Source: Branchiostoma floridae (taxonomy: Eukaryota > Chordata > Leptocardii > Amphioxiformes > Branchiostomatidae). Taken from it: a stretch of DNA of 64,000 nt. The notes beneath the pieces were generated by a model. It saw nothing but the letters and a program-made list of their open reading frames with translations. It made no database searches and was not told where the DNA came from. How positions within the stretch are numbered: position 1 is the stretch's first letter; every line of letters begins with the position of its first letter. The stretch covers positions 17,059,781-17,123,780 of the forward strand of contig NC_049981.1 of the NCBI RefSeq assembly GCF_000003815.2, given 5' to 3'. Positions 47,480 through 59,163 of this stretch are shown piece after piece. Made by a program: the position numbers and the translations under genes.

Positions 47480-49635
47480 GACGTCCTTCCGCAACAATTC
47501 CTGAGGAAGGATCCATTCTTTAAGGGGTGTATCTGTTCTCTTAGTATACACAGATGTCAGAAGGTTAGACACCCAGGTATATGATACACAACATAACAGG
47601 TACTCAAGCAGTTGGGAAGGTTATGGAAACAGTCAGATGTTTCAGGTAGCATCCACTTTCTTTCTTCATTTGTAACTGCTTTCTTACTAGCTGAGTTTCT
47701 CTTTAACAGACAAACTTAATAGGCACGAAAAAAGTACATGGCCTTTTGCAAGGTCTTCTAGTACAGCAGCTAATAGATTACACAAAACACACAATTATCT
47801 TAAAATAATGCAAGGTACCAAGACATATTATATTATGTATACAAAATTATATATATAGGGTTTTAACCTTTTTACACTGCAGTTTCTAAGATCTAAATGC
47901 TAGAGACTAAAACAGTTACTGTGAATTGAGAGTCAAGAAATTCATTACAATTTTTCAAAATGTAGTTACCTGTTTGGTGATTTCTAAGCTAAACATGAAT
48001 AAAATTCTGTTTCATTTCATGTGCTGTTGTTATCTTGGCAGTTGTGTGAAGCATTTTAAACATTGAAAAAAAAATGAAACACTTTCACATCATTAGAACC
48101 TCAGCAGATTAGAATGATTGTTGCATTTGTTTGTTACCGCTGGATTCCTGAATTATTTACGATCATTTTATAAAAAGTGCCAGAATGGAAACACACAATT
48201 AGCAATAAAACAGAATGGTCCTTCGTTGGTGATCACAAAATGTATTGTGTTAAGCTGGGAGCTAGTGTTATTCCCTTTTTTGCACACAGTGGTCTGTTAT
48301 ATTGTGGCTTAAGTGCAGGGGAATTCTCTTAGGTAGCATTACTGCCTTGCTAATGGCAAACGGATGTTTCTGACGTGAACTAATGTATCCATGGAACATG
48401 TGCACATTGTAGACAGCTATATTTCAGCTGGGCTCGAAACTACCACCTGCACATGTTGTACATACAAAAACAGGAGTTTTAAAGTGAACTTATGGACTTG
48501 ACATCTAACACAACTCAGAGCCATTGGTAAAAAATTAATTGTATTTTTAAGTCTGTTTGAAACTGTTATGAGGACAAAAAGGCAAGTTAGCCCAAAATGT
48601 TATTTTCTAGTTCATTTTGGCATTGTGGAGGTTTGAACAGTGGAGATGGGGGCTTCTGTGATGGAAGCAAAACCTTGAAAAGAACCTTAAGTGAGTAGTT
48701 GAACAGTTCTCCAAAAATCTAAATCTAGTTATTTAACTTGCTGTTGACTTTTTGTTGTTCGGTTGAGCAACTATTTGTTGTTGTTCGGTTGAGCAACTTT
48801 CTAATGGTTTCTATAACAAGAAAAGGACATTTTTTCAGATCAGCACATCCTTTCCCTCACAGGTTCCCTGTGTTTGACCAATGAAGAACAGACTGAAGTT
48901 ATGACCTAATTGTGTGGAATAAGAAGGCAATACATTAAATGGTAGGATAGAAATTTGATCCCAAACATTAAATTTTCCTAACATGTCTGATTTCACCTTC
49001 ATCAAACTGGGTTAGGTTCAGAAAGTCACTCGGCTGAAGTCATCATTCATATTTGACAGCAAAGTTTACTTCACCCTTGGGTACCTTAAAATTACTACAA
49101 ATTGCACAGTGTACAATTAAAAAACTTAATGGGGAAAATAACGGGGAAAGAACTAGCTGATCAATTAGAATATTTCAGGTAGAGCTCTTTGACAGTAGAC
49201 TATGTATTCTATACAAATTGCTCACTTTTGCAAAGTTAAATAGGTTTTGTGCATTTAGATTATGGAACTTATATGCCTAAGCTTTAAAAAAGTTACAGGT
49301 TAGTACAATTACAACAATTACAATTATGATGAATGCTTATACAAAGACAGTCAAAGATCTGCAAAACTAAATTCAAATCAGATTTGCAAAACATGATAAA
49401 GTTAACTTCTAATCTCTCTTCACTTTCATACTTGTGCACACTTTCCTTTACTCATATCCATTGTGAACACAAGAGGACATATTGCTTATTCAGAGTCATT
49501 TCTCTCTGCGCCAAAAAGCCATTCCTGAACCCAAAACAAATGGCAGCAACTTAACAAGGTAAATAGAATAGGCATCTTATGCAAACTACTGGTTGAAATG
49601 AAATGGCTACTTTCCCACAAGTTTAACCTTTTGGT
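47480..49635. other. non-coding host DNA, no gene seen
   Basis: AT-rich. The minus strand near 48430-48450 has GGTAGTTTCGAGCCC, which could be a decayed B box of another SINE, but no body was recognised. It also holds the hairpin pair at 48754-48797. Confidence 0.45.
48754..48797 (+). repeat. two identical 18-base hairpins in tandem, 26 bp apart
   Basis: GTTGTTCGGTTGAGCAAC at 48754-48771 and 48780-48797. Each folds into a 7-bp stem (one T-G pair) with a GGTT loop. Confidence 0.8.
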
Positions 49636-49639
49636 ACAT

Positions 49640-50060
49640 CCGAGCGCAGTGAGCGCTCCCTGACGCGCAGCGTTCGGAACGACGGGGACATTATTCAGGG
49701 CATTGTTAATCTACTTTACTACTGATCGGGGAATGCCGGACACTCGTAAATTCTCGGAGAGGATACTCCGAGATGAGATACACCCATTAGTATCGGCTGG
49801 AAGTGCAAGCGGATCAATACATTCCTGGGAAGGTACATGTCGACAACTGGACAATAGCTCCCAGTAGAGCGTAAATCACACGGCAACTTGACAAGAAAGG
49901 GGTTTATCTTCGGCAGCTACAATTTCCAAAGCAGGTTATAGGGCGCAGTAATGGCAGCGTAATGAGGGGAACAGATTGAAACAGACAGCGAGGTAAAACG
50001 TGCGGGAGTCAGGCACAGCTTGGCTCCGAGATTAGAACCAGGGACCCTGTGACACCAAGG
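49640..50060. promoter_or_regulatory. CpG-rich unique block with nested hairpins, candidate regulatory element
   Basis: Begins abruptly after AT-rich DNA with GAGCGCAGTGAGCGCTC (6-bp stem) and, 12 bases on, the 11-base palindrome CGTTCGGAACG. Further on it has GGGGACATTATTCAGGGCAT, TCTCGGAGAGGATACTCCGA (inverted CGGAG/CTCCG) and AGCGTAATGAGG. Stops occur in all frames I followed, so coding is unlikely. Confidence 0.3.
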
Positions 50061-50064
50061 AGAT

Positions 50065-53000
50065 CCTGGAAAGCTCATTAGAGATTACTGCTACAGGAGT
50101 AGTTCAGAGAAGTAAGAATCTGCAACTTACAACTCTTCTCAACTTATTCTGAAGCCTGTCAATGAATTTGGAAAAAGTTGAATTCTTCCCACACCTATTG
50201 GTGTATAGGGCTGTGCCAGTCTCCAGTGGAGATCTATAGCCCTTGGACCACACATGCTCACGTTTTAAACGTCTTTGACATGGCTTGTGGCCATGGGCTG
50301 ATCATTATTAAACTTTCAGAATGATTTTGTTTTATCAACTTCATCATCCAGCAAAACTTTATTTGCTGTATAAAAGATGCAACTTAATGCAGTCTGATCA
50401 AAGTGTATAATGCAAACTATCAGATGTCTGAAACTGCTTCATGTTAGTTAACTATTACACACAATAAAGACACTATCTACTTCAAAGCACTGAACTGGAG
50501 TGAAAATCAAAGTCTTTGTGGGCTTACTTTTCCAAACTCATCTTTGGCAATGGGCGAGGTCAATGACTGAACTCCTAAGCCTTCTCTACATTAGAGCTAT
50601 TGCAATTGGAACAAGGAAATCATAAAAAGAAAAAAGGCAAGGCATTAACATCAAAGGCAGTTGTAATGGAGAAGTAGTTTTGCTTATCAGGGAAATGTAG
50701 AAGGAGATAGTGACCATTTAGACAAAACTTGAAATCAAGATACGCTCAAGTTCGTCAAAATTGCCCATAAAACTCGTTAGACACACATTAACATTTTCCA
50801 AATGTTGTTTTCTGCTCGTTAAAGACGCCCTCAATGGACTGAAATAATATTCAAGTATGGAACAGTCAAACCTAAGGGCTATCTTGCAACTTACAAAACT
50901 AGTAAACTGCCAAGTAACGTACGGAGTAGCTTACATGTATCTCTCACTGTGATTATGACAGCAAATCAGGAGAAATGTTGGTGAACAAGAGCCGTACCTT
51001 AAGACCATGAGTCCTCCATAACAGAACCCTGGCCATTCAAACTATGTTCTATAGACTCCCTCAAACTTTTTCAAGGGCATTTCAAAGTCGCAAAACCATG
51101 GATTTCAATATCAGTGGCAACATGAACAAACACAATGTGTGCGGAGTATTATCAATCCCTGGGTCACTTGAAGCATTCTTTTTTTTGAAGGGGGATAATC
51201 TACTTCAAAACTCAATTTCCTTGCAAAGAAGCTTACATGTCAAGTCTGGTTTGATCCTGATAAATTCCCTGCTCCAGGGTATATCATCCTTGTATAAATC
51301 ATCTCCTTAAGTGCGGACAAAGGATTAGGTAGATGCATGCTTAGTGGACATTACCATTTGCACAAGGTTAGAAGGTATTTCTAGAAAGAAATCACCCTGC
51401 TCTATGTCAATACCACCAGAGGCTCCTGAAAGGCTTAGCGGGAATTTGCCGTTCGCGACAAATGTTATCACTCTGCTACAGAGTGTATTTACAAACAGCC
51501 CCAAAAGTTTTGATGATCCGTTTAGCCATCACAACAATGTATGAGATTAAGTTATGGAATCTTCTTAGACTTAATGCACTTTCCTAGGAAAGCTTCTAGC
51601 TTTGTGGCTTATAGAATTATGAAAAGAGGTTCTTAAGATTTTTTCCTTTTGGTCTGCAAAGCTGCTTTGGAGCTCTGTAAAGGGTACAGTGTATGGTCAA
51701 CAAACTCAGACACACCGTCACCAAAAGGGTATCCAAGATGAATACATCTTAAATGAGACAAGTTTCTCCAACCTTCCTATTGAAAAGAACTCTTACAAGT
51801 TACAAGTCGTCCAAACTTTTCCGCCTGCAAACGCCACCAGCCTATCGACCATATTGTAGTTCTAAGTCTGTAACAAATCGGCCTGTCAATGAGTGCTAAA
51901 CTATAATACATTGTCGTCCATCCTCTGCTTTCAAGTCTGGACAATGTCCTATACATCACTACTTAGACACACCAAGACAAAGACAAATGAGGCCTTTATC
52001 TGCTTAAAGCTGTGACTGGAAGTTCTGAAGGTCTTGTAAGGGGTGAAGAATGAGCAATACTGACTGATGGGCCTTGTGTCTGTGACTCTACAGTCTAGTC
52101 ACTAGGGAATCTCTCCATCTAAACCCCCGGCTTTAGGTCGGCTGCCAGTCTAGAGCCCTTACATCACAAAAAATTCCTTTAAGGGAGATTGGAAAACATA
52201 ATCATTATGGTAAAACGTTCCAAGATGGTTGATGCTGATGTAAGGGTGGAAAACCAAAATTTTGTGTGACTGAGGTATGCATTGTAATACACAACATGTG
52301 ACACAAGGACATTAAAAGGAGTTTAGGCTTTCAAACACAATCTACTCATAATAGATATATTGGTTGGTGAAAACATTGTCTGGTAATTCAGCATGTTTTT
52401 ATAGTATGTCACAGTGACTCCTTGTGGGCTGCAAAAAAACTACAGTATCGAGTGTTTCTCAATGACACATAGGAATAGATTTTCTTTTAATCTTAACCGA
52501 GAGTAAGATAGATTCTGAAGCATTTTCAAGAGACTCTGTTAGATGCACTGGATATAACATTTTTTCCCACAAAGCAAAAAGTCAGTATTAATTCCCAGAT
52601 AACATGTTGTACGTTCACCAGAGTTTTCAAAAATAACTTTCAACAAATGCAGTTAGGAAAACATTTGTTTAACTCTCTGCCTTGAAGGCACTGGACCCTT
52701 TGACTTTGTCACAATCAATGTCAATTGTTACAAATGTCACCGTTGGCCGCAAAAGAAATAGACACATTACTTCTTCATACAGAACAGAGTTCTGCTCTTA
52801 CACTTTCTCTTAAATTGATGTACCGGACCTGCATAGAACCATCTTTCTCTCATCGGTGACATTTTGGGACTCTTTGTAGGCACTTGAACTCACATTGGCA
52901 ATTTGTGTTAACGGGGATACGCTAGTTTAAACAAATGTGACCTAGGAGCTCAATTCGCCTTAATGGCTTACTATACGCAAGTTGCAGTCGCACGGCTGTG

Positions 53001-56000
53001 CATTTTTTTAGACCCTCGGGTCATTTTCCTGCCTTGCCTCAAGACAAACTGGTCGATAGAAATGCTTGTGTAAATGTTTGGGGCCATTCCACGAAATTGT
53101 TTTTTAAGTCAGTGGAAGGATGAATTCTTCCTTCTATGTCACAAAAGCACACTGCCTACACTATTTCAAAGAAGATTAAACTTTGCTAAAATAGCAGTCA
53201 ACTCTGAATAAAGCACTTTCAGAATCACCAAGGCCAGCACCAGTTGCTTTTGGGTACTGCTAACTTTAAGGGGTCCATTTAATGTCACACTTTATCGTGT
53301 AGCACGTTCGTAACGGGATGATTGAGTATATTCATAAACTCCTGACAGTTTTTGCCTCTTTAACAAAGATGACGGCTTTTCTGAGCAGATATCTCCTCGT
53401 GGTTTTGAGCCAAAGGATCATATTTACGACTTCCAGAATGAGCCGGCAATTGTGCACAAAAAGCCTCCAAGCATTAGGCATACTTCAAACGATGTGTAAA
53501 AAGGTCCATAAAGTAGTTCACAAAGTCTTTATCACCACATGGTCACAGCTTTATAGAGTAGATACTCCTTTAACAAGTAGAGGGGTTGGGAAGGGCATGC
53601 TATACATAAGTAGCACACTTTTGTTACAAGTAAAAGCACAACATTTATACCAGACAATCCACTCAATACAGCAACTCTTTAAAGAGTGACAGCAATTTTT
53701 TTAATACTCAAAAGTGTAACCAAACAACAGACTTTGCCGTTATCCTTGACAGTTACTATAAACACTTTTGAAGCGACTAAACTGATTTGTATCTTTACTT
53801 TGTTGCAAACTTCCCAAACATTTACATAATTCCTGTATCAGTGACAAGATTTGCAAGGCAGGTTTTCACACAAAGGAGCTGTGGGTTTAAGAAATATGTC
53901 TTAACTTTCAATCTTGATAAGAAAATGACTTATCTTTACTTACTAGTATTACGCATATCCTATCTCTAACAGCTATCTTCCCAAAGAATGAATAGTGAAC
54001 ATGCTTTGCCACTGTATTCAAAGTAACATGGCAGGCACTGAGCTACATGTATATGTCTATAGCTAGATAGTATCTGCAAACTTTCTGTGGAATAGAATGC
54101 TAGCTGAAGGGTCCTTTTACCAAAGAGATAAGTCTAGAAAAGTAATCATACTCCATCAAACAGTATCTTTTCATCCTTGGCATGCTTACAGGTGCTGACA
54201 ACCAACAACAACTGTGTTGATGATGTAGAGATATCAGGGAATGCTGCATGATGGATAATCATATTAAAACTTCTTGGCTCCACCGTCCTTATCTTCCGAT
54301 AGTAGATAGATGCGAGAAGTTGTGTTCTTGGAGGAATTAGTTTGTAAGTGTCTGTAAACTGCAGCTCATGCGGTACATGGCCAGCCCCAACTGAGACGCT
54401 ATCACTTTGATCTTGGACAAAAATGGAGCTTCATGGTTCCCATACTGCAACAAATGGTTCTTGAACATCCTGGCTGAGTACCGTAGTGACAATTATGTCC
54501 TAAGATAAGCATCTTTCCATTTATAACAGCTTTCCCAATGGACTTGAGCAACTCAAGCCTGTCTAAATTGCATTCATCAATTCAAGGAAACCCCCACATG
54601 TATTCTACTTCTTCATTTTGACAACAAAGTGAGTTTGAACTTGCCTGAAGGTACGTAAGCATAAAAGTTCACTGGCGATATCTCTACAATTTCTCAGCTT
54701 TACATGTCTCTATCTTTGCTGTTTATGTTTCCCACTGATTTCAAGGATAACACTGCATCAAGAAGGTTCAAAGAATTGAAAAAAACTTTGCAGAGGAGAA
54801 CATGCAAATGCATACATGACAGACTTTGTCATGGCTGGTACTTTGTTATAAAAGCTTAGTTCCTGTAAAATAATATCATAAAAACAGTCACAGAAACGAA
54901 AAGTTCATTTACCTTGCTTTAATGTACATTACCTTCAAAACATCTCAACTATGAGTAGCAACTCTTTACATCTCCTTTTATGATATCTAGTATGCCATCC
55001 AAACTAGGAACTTCATATTATAAATAATCAATTTGTCAAATTTGTGAGGTTCGTGACCATTGGTCGGTACTTGCAGGAAAAGATGAAATCACTATTGAGA
55101 AGGTGCTATCGATTGACCATAGCACAAACTGAATGCTCCAGAAAGACTGAACTAGTTCACATACCATGTAATGGGAGAATAATCACTAATAGTTTCAGAT
55201 ATAACTATATTTGGTATTGGTCTAATTTCAATACCTTTCCGCCCATTAATGCATTGTGAGTCTTTGAAAAGGTGTTTTGAAAAAATTTTGTTGTAAAAAC
55301 AACCATAAGTGTTCCTTGAATCCTCTGCTGTGTAACAGATAACTTGGGCTTTTCAGTCTGTTTTATCTTCCTGGTTGATACATAGGATGTTTCCTGAAAC
55401 GACCGTTTAATGTTTGTCAAAATCCTCTGATGAATGGGGTGGCCAGTCCATGCAAATTAGATGGCAGTGCCCCACGTCCTTGCCATACATCAAGGAATGT
55501 AACCTTTGTTTGACCTGTACAAAATGTAGAGGATGGCGTACTGTCTTATGCATCTAGAGAGTAGTTTTTGTTTATGATGTGTATCTTTAAACGTGTAATT
55601 TGGAGCTACGTATACGAGGGTAAGTGGTACCATCTTATCTAGCCTTAGCCAGACCCTCATTGGTACTATTTCTGTACTTGCTTCTTTTGTCCATTCCCAT
55701 TTCCTAGATATTAGTTATATCAATACCAAATGTAGTCGGAACTGTACAAAATGCAGGCAAAAACTGTGTGGTACTCTTGCATTTGCTAAAGAATATACAT
55801 GTATTATACATTCCAGGCAGCCCCTCCAAAAAAGCCCAGGACCAGATAGACTATTTACCCCCTGGGCCCCTACAGAGCATCTGCCTTGGAAGAGCCAAGT
55901 GTCCAACTCCCTAAAATGCTGGATCCCCCTGCACCTGTGAGCCTCAGCCTGAGCTGGAAGATGTATACATGTCATGTGGATATGACAACAGGAAATTAAG

Positions 56001-57762
56001 TATAGAATGGTCAGTTTCACCGATAGTCTCAGAAAACAAAATGGTGTCAGACCAGCGACAATGGATACGTACTACATGTTAAAGCAAATCAAAGTTAGGT
56101 TATGTGGCAGGGGTAGCATCTAACAGGGAGCGACAGTCTGCTATATCTACTACACACTCAAAGGTGGTCCCAGATGTGGTATCTCACCAACTTTTCTTTC
56201 TCTGGGTTTCAATTAAAATGTTGTCAGTGAAGCCACATTTATAGCAGCAATTATTTCAGCACCAAGGACAGATACAAATGCTTTAGGTTCTGAGCTTCTG
56301 CTATTGTCATAGCTGTTTGTATCATTATGAAGAAATGTTTTTCTGGAGTTTTAAATTCTATTTTAAGAAATTATATTATGTTTTATATTTGTACTACCCA
56401 GGATTTCAGGACTGTAAACACCAGCAAATTTTTAGTAAAGCAGGACATATGGCCTCCTTAGCAAAGTGCATGCAGATAATTCCATTGGGACTATATCTTT
56501 CAGTACAGACAAGGCACTGCATGAAATGCAAGGACGCACTTTGATTATAAGGAAATACATTTCCATGGTAGCAATGTTGGTACTACATTGTGTCCATGGG
56601 TATCAAATAGACTTATGTATGTACACCAGATACTCACCAGAGTATTGTCTGTACAATGCTAAGTGATTGCAATGATATTAATTTTGGGGTCCCTTGCAGC
56701 CTACCAGATATCTAAAGCCCATATACAAACTACAGAATTGTTTACAAAGGAAAATCAGTATTCTTTGTCTCAAACTTCTTAAAACTAAAAATGCATACAA
56801 AGTATCCAATTTCCATTCATTCATGACAATATTGAAAGAATGTTTGCCTGAACCAATCCATGCCTACATCTTTTTCTCTTCAGGTTCAGCATAGATATAA
56901 TTGGGTCTGGTGGGCAAATTATTGGTTAGTATCAATGTTAACCCCACCATTCACACATGAAAAGGAAACAACAATACATCAAAGAGTTCAGTGACCAAAC
57001 TGTGTCCTATCCACCCTTTTCCTCATTATTTAGACCATTCCCTATTGAAGTCCGCTGTCCTAGCTTCCGGTAACTCTACCTCCCTTTTGGGGCATACAAC
57101 AGACAGTTCCTATTAATATTTGATATCCATAATTAGATAGTCCACCCTCTGATAGCAATAGGATCCTAGTTTCATGTTTTTATTAAAACATGCTGGCAGT
57201 TCTCAAGAGCAAGCATAGGGCTAACAGTAACCAGCATGTGATAGGACCCTGAGGTGGGCCTTTGGGCAGAAGTTTCAACCAAACCATATCGCCAGTCTAG
57301 GTGATACTCCCCTAGCTCTCTCCTTTGTTTCATTATAGGTGAGCTACTCTGTGTTGTGTTTTGTTTTTTGTCCATCCAGAATATACCAGAATGTAGCTTG
57401 CTAAAGAACTGATGGATAAGGCATAATTTTAAGTGTTGCGTACTTATAATTTGTATCAACTTTTCTTTACCAATGACCAGTGGGTAGTTTTGGGTTAGGC
57501 AAGGTACTCCACATAAAAATCTTGTATTTCAGTTCTAGAAATAATCTCCCTGTCTGCCCTTGAAAAAGCTTTTTCCTTAAGTGATTATGGCATAATAGCA
57601 AAAGAGGCAATCTTTAGTTATATACTGTCAGAATCAAGAAACATGAATGCAAAATTTTACGTGCCACTTTGCACAGATGGGCAGTTCACTTGACTAAACC
57701 TTGACATTCCAAAACGATTCTCCAAACGACAATCCTTATTTGTTTTTGCCCCATGTGCTTTA
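50065..57762. other. non-coding host DNA, no gene seen
   Basis: Mostly AT-rich. Slightly CpG-richer stretches at 50690-50830, 53260-53600 and 55820-55960 could be further regulatory blocks. The 123-codon ORF 53318-53689 starts with ATG but shows no domain. A dispersed motif copy lies at 56254-56270 (minus). Confidence 0.5.
56254..56270 (-). repeat. dispersed GGTGCTGAA motif copy
   Basis: The minus strand reads TGTCCTTGGTGCTGAAA, identical to the 6749 copy over this core. Confidence 0.45.
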
Positions 57763-57924
57763 CGCCACCCATGTTGGTTTATGTTAATAACACCCCTATG
57801 TTATGATGGTTCAGTCCGACCACCGACTCCTGCCGTACGGCCATGTCTGAATAAAGCTCCTCAAGTTAGTTGCACTTGTGTCGCCCGTGAGTCGTCCCTT
57901 TAGCGATCCTTGTACCTACTGGCG
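57763..57924 (+). repeat. 5' LTR (162 bp)
   Basis: Begins CGCCACCC and ends ACTGGCG, so the ends form a 5-bp inverted pair CGCCA/TGGCG instead of the usual TG...CA. Contains AATAAA at 57850-57855, a probable polyadenylation signal. Identical by eye to 61934-62095. The base before each copy is also A, so the start could be one base earlier. Confidence 0.92.
57850..57855 (+). terminator. AATAAA in the 5' LTR
   Basis: Polyadenylation-type hexamer. The copy in the 3' LTR (62021-62026) would be the one used for the element RNA. Confidence 0.5.
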
Positions 57925-57935
57925 TGGTGGCAGCG
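57925..57935 (+). promoter_or_regulatory. primer binding site (tRNA-Leu type)
   Basis: TGGTGGCAGCG directly follows the LTR. Its complement CGCTGCCACCA is the 3' end of metazoan tRNA-Leu(AAG), as known from that tRNA. The next bases (GGGAT, TCGAA) match it only in part. Position right after the LTR fixes the LTR end at 57924. Confidence 0.75.
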
Positions 57936-58986
57936 TCGGGATCTCGAAACCCACTCACCGATTCGATAACTGCATCGAAAACGCCGCAAATGACTTCAAG
58001 GATTCGCACCTAGCGTCCGTGAGAGCACACCCAAAGCAACAACCTTCAGACCAGCCATGGCAAAACGGATTTCTTAAGCTGGAAAGGCTACGCGATCTTC
58101 CAGTCCTACTACGCCATTCACCCACCCGATGGGCCAGTGCGAGAGGATCCAAGGTGAAGACCGCGACCTTATCCGCAACCGAAAATCCAGAATTCTTTGT
58201 CTAGCGCCCCACGTGCGCTCCATGACAGCGGAACAGCCGCCATCTTGTCACTACCAAAACTTCGCGCCGCGGCTCGTCGTAAGGCCCTGATCTACACGTC
58301 ATCCCTGGTTCCAGCGTAGTCATATACCCAGCGGATGGGTTAGACTGGCGTGTGAAGACGCAGGGAGTAGACCAGCGTGAGTTTTTGCTAGTTTTCGCTT
58401 CCTGAATAACACTACGTATTCTCTGTGGCGAGTCCAGATCGACCGCCCGGTTTGTGTTTATCAAACTTTCACCCAGATCATTCACGACTTCGGAGACGAG
58501 CTACGCTTCCTCCTTTGTTCAATCATCGAATCAAGAGACAATAGAATCAAGGCTAGTACTGTACATTCATCGTGTTATTGTTTCATCAAGCGTTCTTTAT
58601 GTACAAATCCACTATTTTACCGAACTTCCCCCTCCCCGTGTGAAGCAACGGATCGTCCCGACAACGTTCGATCGCCACATTCCATCTTTGTCGGATTGAC
58701 AATTAGCGCAAACTCTGCAGTAACATTGCCACGGGTGTGCATCACTACAATCTCCAGAACCGTTCGAACTATTCCTATCTCCTAGTTTGTATCGGAGCAC
58801 CAATACGGCTCCGTCTACGTACCAGAATACAAGCAGAATTCACCGGAGAAAGTTCGTCACCCCCCACCCCCACCCCCCTCCACGACGTTCGCAAAACGTC
58901 ACAACACGCCGGCCGCCATTCCCCTTTCATTGTTGAATTCAATTCCGTTGCGAAGCCTGTCGACATCGCCTCGAGGTCCTCGCCTG
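57936..58986 (+). other. CpG-rich leader of the LTR element, no gene recognised
   Basis: Much richer in CpG than the host flanks. ORFs such as 57878-58204 (GTG start inside the LTR), 58454-58699 and 58737-58997 have no gag, zinc-knuckle or other domain. A C-rich CACCCCC run lies at 58859-58880. It could carry packaging signals or a promoter. Confidence 0.5.
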
Positions 58987-58998
58987 TATATATATAAA
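58987..58998 (+). promoter_or_regulatory. TATA-box-like motif upstream of the element's gene
   Basis: TATATATATAAA after a GC-rich stretch (TCGCCTCGAGGTCCTCGCC), 166 bp before the ATG at 59164. Context fits an internal Pol II core promoter with start near 59020. This is motif-based inference only. Confidence 0.4.
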
Positions 58999-59163
58999 CT
59001 GCAAATCCTCTGCACTGTTGATAACTACCACCTGCCGAACTCACAGCAGAAATAACGGTTATAATGATCAGTTTTTCCTAGTACTTGTTAATGACTACGA
59101 ATAAATATACCAGAAATTATACGGCCCAGACCTCGGCATTATATCGTCCATCAGCTTGTCAGC

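Noticed and set aside
53318-53689. 123-codon ATG ORF
   Set aside because: No recognisable domain, mixed hydrophobic/basic sequence typical of random frames. The underlying DNA looks more like non-coding unique sequence.
57878-58204. 109-codon ORF starting in the 5' LTR
   Set aside because: Begins with GTG, no ATG and no gag-like or zinc-knuckle motif. Probably just GC-rich openness.
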